Assembly: GCF_023168165.1 (NCBI RefSeq)
Contig: NZ_BQYJ01000016.1
Span: forward strand, 1-50,378
Direction: 5' to 3'
DNA length: 50,378 nucleotides
Origin: Niallia sp. NCCP-28
GTDB taxonomy: Bacteria > Bacillota > Bacilli > Bacillales > Cytobacillaceae
Of the stretch, positions 44,147 through 50,378 are shown one piece after another (positions within the stretch are counted from its first letter, which is position 1; every line of letters starts with the position of its first letter). Below the pieces are notes generated by a model. That model worked only from the letters and a program-made list of their open reading frames with translations, was not told where the DNA came from and searched no databases. Both the position numbers and the translations under genes were made by a program.

Positions 44147-44913
44147 CTTAATACCTCCTCTAGTTCGTCTTTTGTTTTCATGGGCCAAATAACTTGAACT
44201 TCTGTGACATCTCCTATCTCTGAAGTAATGGTCAATTTACTATTATTGCCGAAAAAGAATTTCATTCGCTGTTGAATATTGGAAAGGCCATGTCCAGTTG
44301 TGGATGAAGGTTCATTTATATGATCTTCCATTGAGCCATTGTCCATTACTTTTAATAGGATGTTCCCATTATCGCTGTATAAATCGATTCTTAATAGAGC
44401 CTGTCCCATTTGATTTTCGAGGCCGTGTTTAAAAGCATTTTCTACTAATGTTTGAATAACAAATGGAGGAATATAACATTTTAGCAACTCCTCTTCAATC
44501 TGCAGTTCGAGCGTTAAGCGATCACGAAAACGGAGCGTTTGAATTTCAATAAAGTACATCGTATACTCCCATTCCTTTTGTATCGGGATTAAGGAATCAT
44601 TTGTTTGATATTTGGATTTCATAAAGAGGGAAAAGACTTCTAGAGAGCGAACAAGTTCGTCGGTTCGCTTTAATCTGGCTAATCCTAAGATTACGTTAAG
44701 TGTATTAAATAAAAAGTGGGGCTGAATTTGCTGATTGAGCTGATTGTATACTGCTAGGCGAAGTTCACTTTCTATTTTTATTTTTTTATTTGTCTGTTCT
44801 AGAACTTCAATGCGCTCTTCGAATAAGAAAATAAACAGCAAAGCGACTGCCCCAAAAATGGGTAAAATAACAAAGAAGCTGATTAATAAAATAAAATTAT
44901 TGTATGTTAGCAT
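44143..44913 (-). CDS. YesM/LytS-type histidine kinase lacking an extracellular sensor domain
   Basis: The 256-residue protein has one hydrophobic segment (residues about 7-31) followed at once by a short coiled coil and the His_kinase domain with His66 in QIQPHFLFNTLN. The ATPase domain follows, with the N-box VENAFKHGLENQ and GHGLSNIQQRMKF. Typical YesM proteins have a large outside sensor region and a HAMP domain; both are absent here. The Shine-Dalgarno is weak (AAGGG 14 bp upstream). The operon partner SSS-like protein is a natural candidate for the missing sensing part. Confidence 0.9.
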   Translation of the reverse strand: MLTYNNFILLISFFVILPIFGAVALLFIFLFEERIEVLEQTNKKIKIESELRLAVYNQLNQQIQPHFLFNTLNVILGLARLKRTDELVRSLEVFSLFMKSKYQTNDSLIPIQKEWEYTMYFIEIQTLRFRDRLTLELQIEEELLKCYIPPFVIQTLVENAFKHGLENQMGQALLRIDLYSDNGNILLKVMDNGSMEDHINEPSSTTGHGLSNIQQRMKFFFGNNSKLTITSEIGDVTEVQVIWPMKTKDELEEVLR

Positions 44914-45056
44914 CTAAAGATAGTAATCCCTTCTCATCAAAGTCTTTAGTATCTTTATTTTCGCAAAATTCATACAAAATGTATAGTTAGTTGTCAGGAA
45001 ATCTCACATCATGCAAGATAAAAGAGCTGATTTATTTATAATGAATCTTTTGCCGT

Positions 45057-45096
45057 AAAAAAAAACTACCTATCTGGGAAGTATAGGTAGTTTTTA
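45057..45096. terminator. Bidirectional terminator between gdhA and the kinase operon
   Basis: AAAAACTACCTAT (45061-45073) pairs perfectly with ATAGGTAGTTTTT (45083-45095). A and T tracts allow use in both directions; on the minus strand it can end the gdhA transcript, about 140 bp past the gdhA stop. Confidence 0.88.
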
Positions 45097-45129
45097 GCTA
45101 GATACAAGTTGTTGTAGTTTTGAGCCTTG

Positions 45130-45212
45130 TTGCTGCGATTTTAGAGCAGTTTGCTGCAGTTTTCCGGCAAGTTGCTCCATTTTTTCTTCAGATAGCTATT
45201 TTTCGACAAAAA
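45130..45212. repeat. 83-bp dispersed repeat, copy B
   Basis: It matches copy A at 29866-29948 at 81 of 83 positions, in the same orientation. It lies between the end of gdhA (minus strand) and a terminator, so it would be transcribed in the gdhA 3' region in antisense orientation. It ends with TTTTTCGACAAAAA; the reverse complement contains TGTCGAA, the core of the Spo0A box. Confidence 0.9.
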
Positions 45213-45236
45213 GCCAAACTATTTAACAATTGAAAA

Positions 45237-46616
<1,380 letters not shown>

Positions 46617-46691
46617 TCATCAATCTCCATCCATATTTATTTTAATTTGTTTTTTTAAAATTTAAAAAATTTTATTTAGTTTTGATTTAAT

Positions 46692-46733
46692 TCTATACTT
46701 TAGGTAGTAATCGCTTCAATATTAAGAAACGAT
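46692..46733 (-). promoter_or_regulatory. gdhA promoter with LysR-type inverted repeat
   Basis: On the minus strand TTGAAG (46714-46719) and TATAGA (46692-46697) form a promoter with 16-bp spacing. The inverted repeat ATCGCTTC-N8-GAAACGAT (46710-46733, 7 of 8 paired) covers its -35 box. A plus-strand TATAGT at 46733-46738 could serve the regulator gene. This is the usual arrangement for a LysR-type activator that also represses itself. Confidence 0.55.
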
Positions 46734-46778
46734 ATAGTTGATGCGTTTTATGCATGAAGAGAAGGGAGAACAAGTACG

Positions 46779-47684
46779 GTGGAAATTAGACAAATTCGTT
46801 ATTTTATGGAAGTGGCAAAAAGAGAGCATGTAACAAAAGCAGCTGATGCTCTGCATGTTGCCCAGTCATCTGTAAGCAGGCAGATTTTTAATTTAGAAAG
46901 CGAACTTGGAGTAGATTTATTTGTGCGTGATGGCAGAAGAGTGAAATTGACGCCGATTGGAAAAATCTTTCTTGAACGCATTAAACATGGCATGAATCTA
47001 ATGGACGAAGCTGCACGAGAAGTGAAGGAATATTTGGCTCCAGAAAAGGGGACAATCCGCATCGCTTTCCAAATAAGCTTAGCTGCGCATACATTGCCAT
47101 CTGTAATTTTTGCCTTTCGCAAACGCTATCCAGAGGTGAAATTTCAGATGGTGCAGGCGCTTAATCGGGATTTAATCGAAGGCGTCATTAAAGGGGAATA
47201 TAATCTGGCGATGATTGCCCCAATGCCAAATGAACAGAAAAAAATAAACCGCAAAATATTATTTACGGAAAATATTGTTGCACTGCTGCCAATTCATCAT
47301 CCTCTTGCGAAAAAGGAATCAATCCGCCTAAGAGAACTGATGAATGATTCCTTTGTTGTCTTGCCAAAAGGATTTGTTTTTCGTGAAATTGTTGACCATG
47401 CATGTCAGGAAGAAGGGTTTTTGCCAGACATTTCTTTTGAAGGGCAAGATATTGATGCATTAAAAGGATTGGTATCAGCAGGACTTGGCGTTGCTTTAAT
47501 GCCAGAAGTGACGTTAGTAGATACCATTCCTCGGTCCACAGTGAAAGTTCCATTAATGGAACCACAGATTACTCGGACAGTTGGCGTCATTTCTCCAACG
47601 CAGCGAGAATTGCTTCCGACAGAAAAGCTATTTTACGATTTTTTGACACAGTTTTATGCGAGACTAACGGATTTTAATCAATGA
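46779..47684 (+). CDS. gltC: LysR-family transcriptional regulator, GltC-like
   Basis: The 301-residue protein has an N-terminal winged helix (VTKAADALHVAQSSVSRQIF, residues 19-38) and a LysR substrate-binding domain. The N-terminus MEIRQIRYFMEVAKREHVTKAAD closely resembles GltC, the Bacillus activator of glutamate synthase genes. The start is GTG 46779. Here it is divergent from gdhA rather than gltAB, so gdhA is the probable target, with 2-oxoglutarate or glutamate as likely effector by analogy. Confidence 0.85.
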   Translation: MEIRQIRYFMEVAKREHVTKAADALHVAQSSVSRQIFNLESELGVDLFVRDGRRVKLTPIGKIFLERIKHGMNLMDEAAREVKEYLAPEKGTIRIAFQISLAAHTLPSVIFAFRKRYPEVKFQMVQALNRDLIEGVIKGEYNLAMIAPMPNEQKKINRKILFTENIVALLPIHHPLAKKESIRLRELMNDSFVVLPKGFVFREIVDHACQEEGFLPDISFEGQDIDALKGLVSAGLGVALMPEVTLVDTIPRSTVKVPLMEPQITRTVGVISPTQRELLPTEKLFYDFLTQFYARLTDFNQ

Positions 47685-47756
47685 AAGGAGACGAATAGAG
47701 GGGGAGTAAGAGACCTTTTGCATTCTCTTTTTGTGATTATTTTCAGTTTTTACTAT

Positions 47757-47781
47757 TTATCGATTATTCGACAAAAAGCGA
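47757..47781. repeat. Isolated TYGAYAAAAA-family fragment
   Basis: TTTATCGATTATTCGACAAAAAGCGAC-like sequence combines the array motif (reverse TTTATCGA) and the TTCGACAAAAA end of the 83-bp repeat. The reverse complement holds TTTTTGTCGAATAAT, which resembles the Spo0A-box consensus. It lies between gltC and the sinI-like gene, about 70 bp past the gltC stop. Confidence 0.45.
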
Positions 47782-47821
47782 CGTATTTTCTAGATTATAA
47801 GAAAAAAACTCAATAGTAAGC

Positions 47822-47877
47822 TGCATAGAAAAAAGGACAAAATACCAAAAAGGCTTCTTTCTATGCACTTTTTTTTT
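47822..47877. terminator. Terminator between gltC and the sinI-like gene
   Basis: TGCATAGAAA (47822-47831) pairs perfectly with TTTCTATGCA (47858-47867) across a 26-nt loop, and nine T follow on the plus strand. The right arm overlaps the stop codon of the minus-strand sinI-like gene. Confidence 0.75.
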
Positions 47878-47986
47878 GGAGGAAATCCCGTATTTCCTCT
47901 ATAGATAATCCTATTTCACGAGCGACTAACAGGAGTTCTATCCATTCTTGATCTAAGTGTTCTTTGCTAGCGATGATCCTATTCAT
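47861..47986 (-). CDS. SinI-type anti-repressor (orphan, 41 aa)
   Basis: A 41-residue frame reads on the minus strand from ATG 47984-47986, preceded by AGGAGG with good spacing, to TAG at 47861-47863. The core LDQEWIELLLVAREIGLSIE followed by EIRDFLQKK matches the SinI dimerisation domain (compare LDQEWVELMVEAKE in B. subtilis SinI). SinI binds SinR and relieves its repression of biofilm and motility-related genes. There is no sinR next to it. It may act on a SinR-like protein encoded elsewhere. Confidence 0.85.
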   Translation of the reverse strand: MNRIIASKEHLDQEWIELLLVAREIGLSIEEIRDFLQKKSA

Positions 47987-48054
47987 AAATCCTCCTGAAT
48001 TAAAGGTTTTAATCATATTTTACAAGAAAATATTATTTTTTTCAGAAAATTAGT

Positions 48055-48084
48055 TTGACAAGATTCTACAAATTTCTCTATGAT
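48055..48084 (+). promoter_or_regulatory. Sigma-A-type promoter upstream of the 158-aa membrane protein gene
   Basis: TTGACA (48055-48060) and TATGAT (48079-48084) are separated by 18 bp; a perfect -35 and near-consensus -10. The leader to the gene at 48198 is about 105 nt and shows no further recognised element. Confidence 0.6.
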
Positions 48085-48197
48085 GTATACATTTTTTCCT
48101 GCGAGATATACTACTTTAAAAAGAAATAATTAAAAATACAGCTTTTTTCTGTTGTTAGAAAGAAGATTATGTCGAAAATAAAACAAAGGTAATCAAT

Positions 48198-48674
48198 ATG
48201 ACAAGAAATATATTTGATAAGAACTTTTTAAGAGGGGTCTCCGTAGCTGCAATAATTCTTCTTCCGTTTCTTTTAAGAAAAAACTCTTTAAAATATGGAC
48301 TTATTGCTTATTTATTAAATGCAATAACAAATGGCTGGCTGGATCAATACCTTGTTAATCATAAAAAATTGGAATATCCGATTCGGTTTATGCCCAAGCT
48401 GTTTCAAAAAAATGTGGCATTTGATTATTTATTGTATCCAACAGCATCGGTATTTTTGAATAATGTAACGGAAAAAGATGGGGGTGCCATGACCTTTATT
48501 AAGGTGATAGGGCTGATTCTTGGCATTTTTACAGTAGAGGTTTGGGCTGCCCAAAAAACAAAATTAATAAAGTGGAAAAACGGCTGGAATTGGTATCATA
48601 CGATTATTAGTCTGGCAATAAAGTCTTTGTTAAACATTTGGGCGGTCCGAATAATAAAAAAGTTTTCTTTCTAA
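48198..48674 (+). CDS. CBO0543-like small membrane protein
   Basis: The 158-residue protein has four predicted membrane segments (starting VSVAAIILLPFLLR, YGLIAYLLNAITNGWL, the FIKVIGLILGIFTVEVW region and a last one near LAIKSLLNIWA). The spacing of helices and the central PIRFMPKLFQKNVAFDYLLYPT resemble CBO0543-family proteins that are common in Bacillaceae. No function is known. The gene stands alone behind a good promoter. AAAGG lies about eight bases before the ATG. Confidence 0.7.
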   Translation: MTRNIFDKNFLRGVSVAAIILLPFLLRKNSLKYGLIAYLLNAITNGWLDQYLVNHKKLEYPIRFMPKLFQKNVAFDYLLYPTASVFLNNVTEKDGGAMTFIKVIGLILGIFTVEVWAAQKTKLIKWKNGWNWYHTIISLAIKSLLNIWAVRIIKKFSF

Positions 48675-48784
48675 ATAAAATTTAATATCTTAACAAATTA
48701 TTCATAAAAAGTCCCTACAATATTAACAATACTTTTCTAAAATGAGGGTATAGATTAGTATTATGATGAAATGGGGTGCTTTAG

Positions 48785-48928
48785 ATGTTAGAAAAGCTGT
48801 TTAATTATTTTGCAGAACTTACAGAAAAGCCACTATTTGTTGAAGAAGATATTGAGGAAGAATTATGGAATAAACAATTGGACCATTGTGTTGATATAGA
48901 GCTGGAAGATAAAAGAAGGTATCATTAA
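48785..48928 (+). CDS. Small acidic hypothetical protein (47 aa)
   Basis: The frame MLEKLFNYFAELTEKPLFVE followed by an acidic helix-like part and ending DKRRYH is opened by ATG 48785 with GGGGTG six bases upstream. It is closed by TAA at 48926-48928, immediately followed by a strong terminator. Start signal, stop and terminator together support a real short gene. No known domain. It lies between two small membrane-protein genes. Confidence 0.7.
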   Translation: MLEKLFNYFAELTEKPLFVEEDIEEELWNKQLDHCVDIELEDKRRYH

Positions 48929-48957
48929 AAAACATCCTTAATAGGGTGTTTTTTTTA
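48929..48957 (+). terminator. Terminator after the 47-aa gene
   Basis: A perfect AAAACATCC/GGGTGTTTT stem with one G-U pair and a 6-nt loop ends in eight T (48949-48956). Confidence 0.88.
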
Positions 48958-48986
48958 TGCTCACAATATAAAGCTTTCGTCGGAAC

Positions 48987-48995
48987 TTGTCGAAT
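48987..48995 (+). promoter_or_regulatory. Possible Spo0A box
   Basis: TTGTCGAAT contains the Spo0A core TGTCGAA followed by ATAATAAA. It lies 55 bp upstream of the next start codon, where it could affect that promoter. A single 7-bp match is weak evidence. Confidence 0.3.
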
Positions 48996-49049
48996 AATAA
49001 AAAAGTTTTTGTCTATACTACAAACATAATCATTTTGTAGGTGATAAAA

Positions 49050-49532
49050 ATGGACAAGTTCATTAAAAATCTCGATTTAGGAGCAGAAGGTATGTGGCTC
49101 CCAATCATTATTGCATGTATTCTGTTATTGTATATAGTGTTTATGCAGAAAAAAGCAATGAAATGGAGAGAAATATATATCACTATTGGGGTTGTAGGGC
49201 TTATGACTTGGGTGGCAGATAACATCTTTGCAGGCTTTTTGAACTTAGTCGATTTCGGTGACGGGACAATATCTGGCCTGGGAGAGATGATTACCTATAC
49301 ATTTATCCCATCTTCTCTTGCTGTCATCTATTTAAATTATTTAAAAAGAGATAGAAAATGGAATCTAGTCCTTTTGTTTATGCTGCTGTCTTTAATAGTA
49401 GAAGGAACGGTCACTGCTATTGGCTATATGAAGCAAAATCATTGGAATCTCCTCTTTAGCATTCCGATTTACTTTATTGTCTATTATTACTATTTGCCTT
49501 GGCATCAGAAATGGATTGCATGTGAAAAATAA
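49050..49532 (+). CDS. Hypothetical multi-pass membrane protein (160 aa)
   Basis: The protein has five predicted hydrophobic segments beginning around WLPIIIACILLLYIVF and ending FSIPIYFIVYYYYLPW. I start it at ATG 49050 with AGGTGAT five bases upstream; GTG 49041 overlaps that site. General architecture is like that of the CBO0543-type protein at 48198, but clear sequence similarity is not visible. Function unknown. Confidence 0.7.
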   Translation: MDKFIKNLDLGAEGMWLPIIIACILLLYIVFMQKKAMKWREIYITIGVVGLMTWVADNIFAGFLNLVDFGDGTISGLGEMITYTFIPSSLAVIYLNYLKRDRKWNLVLLFMLLSLIVEGTVTAIGYMKQNHWNLLFSIPIYFIVYYYYLPWHQKWIACEK

Positions 49533-49556
49533 GCTAATTTCTAAAAGTATTTAGTA

Positions 49557-49584
49557 TAGGGAAAAAATATTTTTTCCCTATTTA
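49557..49584. terminator. Terminator before galU
   Basis: TAGGGAAAAAA (49557-49567) pairs perfectly with TTTTTTCCCTA (49570-49580). The hairpin is followed by TTTATT. The stem is AT-rich with four strong pairs. From here to 49812 the sequence is AT-rich with no gene seen. Confidence 0.6.
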
Positions 49585-49812
49585 TTCCTATATTTCACTA
49601 CTATTATCCTATGAAAATCCCTGCATATCTTTGCATAGATTAAAATATATAGTAAAATAATGATAGAATAAGAACTTCTTCCCTTTAAATCCCAAAATAA
49701 TAAGTATTTTCAAGGACAGGGAAAAATGTTATGATAATTTTACTTTTAATGTACTTATTTACATGTATTTGAAAAAATAGAAGAAGATAATCAAGAGGGG
49801 GAATATAGGAAC

Positions 49813-50378
49813 GTGAAGAAAGTCAGAAAAGCGATTATACCAGCGGCTGGACTTGGAACGAGATTCTTGCCTGCAACGAAAGCAATGCCGAAAGAAATGC
49901 TGCCAATTGTGGACAAACCAACCATTCAATATATTGTGGAAGAAGCAATTGCATCAGGAATTGAAGATATTATTATCGTAACAGGCAAAGGAAAAAGAGC
50001 AATTGAAGACCACTTCGATTATGCCCACGAATTAGAAAATAACTTGTTGGAAAAAGGCAAGATGGACCTTCTTGAGAAAGTTCAATATTCTTCTAACCTA
50101 GCAGATATCCATTATATTCGCCAAAAGGAACCAAAAGGATTAGGACATGCTGTATGGTGTGCAAAAAGCTTTATTGGCGATGAGCCATTTGCTGTTCTTT
50201 TGGGAGATGATATTGTCCAAGGCGATACTCCGTGCTTAAAACAATTAATTGATCAATATGAAGAAACACATGCATCTGTAATTGGTGTGCAGACAGTAGC
50301 GGATAATGAAACAGACCGCTATGGAATTGTAGATCCAGGAGAGGCAGAAGGAAGACGCTATCAAGTAAATAATTTTGT
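49813..50378 (+). CDS. galU: UTP-glucose-1-phosphate uridylyltransferase (N-terminal part)
   Basis: The first 188 residues are present; the gene runs off the window. [20 protein letters not shown] is the nucleotide-sugar pyrophosphorylase signature, and [20 protein letters not shown] and [17 protein letters not shown] are typical of GalU/GtaB. The enzyme makes UDP-glucose for teichoic acid, glycolipid and polysaccharide synthesis. The start is GTG 49813; AGGA is only three bases upstream and GAGGGGG about 13 upstream, so the exact start is less sure. Confidence 0.95.
   Translation, partial: MKKVRKAIIPAAGLGTRFLPATKAMPKEMLPIVDKPTIQYIVEEAIASGIEDIIIVTGKGKRAIEDHFDYAHELENNLLEKGKMDLLEKVQYSSNLADIHYIRQKEPKGLGHAVWCAKSFIGDEPFAVLLGDDIVQGDTPCLKQLIDQYEETHASVIGVQTVADNETDRYGIVDPGEAEGRRYQVNNF

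Noticed and set aside
47685-47757. Short frames just after gltC
   Set aside because: Only a five-codon frame with a Shine-Dalgarno-like purine run is present; there is no support for a gene.

Overview
This is a low-GC Gram-positive chromosome segment, most likely from the family Bacillaceae. The evidence is the AGGAGG-type ribosome binding sites with frequent GTG and TTG starts, lipoproteins with classical lipoboxes, a TPP riboswitch, catabolite-response (cre) sites, a textbook AraR operator, a SinI-type anti-repressor gene, YesL and YdhK proteins, and YesM/YesN-type signalling genes. No phage, IS transposase, rRNA, tRNA or CRISPR was seen. The genus cannot be fixed from the window alone.

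Layout. 1-4.1 kb: the end of an ABC permease gene, a TTTAT-flanked 160-bp structured repeat, a DinB-family gene, and a TPP-riboswitch-controlled thiZXY operon for a thiamin pyrimidine precursor. 4.2-8.8 kb: a secreted M14 carboxypeptidase on the minus strand, then a four-gene operon (lipoprotein, DUF350 membrane protein, unknown 153-aa protein, glutathionylspermidine-synthase-like ATP-grasp ligase). 8.9-14 kb: a MalY/PatB C-S lyase with a second TTTAT-flanked repeat next to its Shine-Dalgarno, a MarR-MFS pair, a LysE exporter and a YdhK lipoprotein. 14.0-14.4 kb: five tandem 71-bp units. 14.5-21.4 kb: an ArsR-like regulator and YesL divergent from araNPQ-abfA (arabino-oligosaccharide uptake and breakdown), followed by four tandem 92-bp units. 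21.6-25.5 kb: an ascorbate-type PTS operon with a multidomain regulator, two nearly identical IIB genes and IIC. 25.6-29.8 kb: chvE-gguA-gguB, a sugar ABC importer behind an AraR operator and a cre site.

30-44.9 kb is the most unusual region. An Opp/Dpp-type ABC importer (four genes) plus one amidohydrolase are transcribed leftward. The matching binding lipoprotein and four further paralogous CodA-like amidohydrolases are transcribed rightward from the same divergent region. Facing them is an overlapping three-gene operon: a histidine kinase with almost no sensor region, a YesN-type response regulator, and an SLC5/SSS-like membrane protein. I infer a dedicated uptake and hydrolysis system for a nitrogenous, probably heterocyclic or amide, compound, with an unusual sensor arrangement. 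45.2-50.4 kb: gdhA divergent from a GltC-like LysR regulator, an orphan sinI-like gene, three small membrane or hypothetical genes, and the start of galU/gtaB.

Two non-coding themes recur. First, two 160-bp elements lie between TTTAT repeats and have conserved stems, like the bcr1 repeat of the B. cereus group. Second, a motif family built on TYGAYAAAAA forms the two long tandem arrays, with spacings of 20, 21 and 30 bp (helically phased A-tracts), and also ends an 83-bp dispersed repeat present in two near-identical copies.
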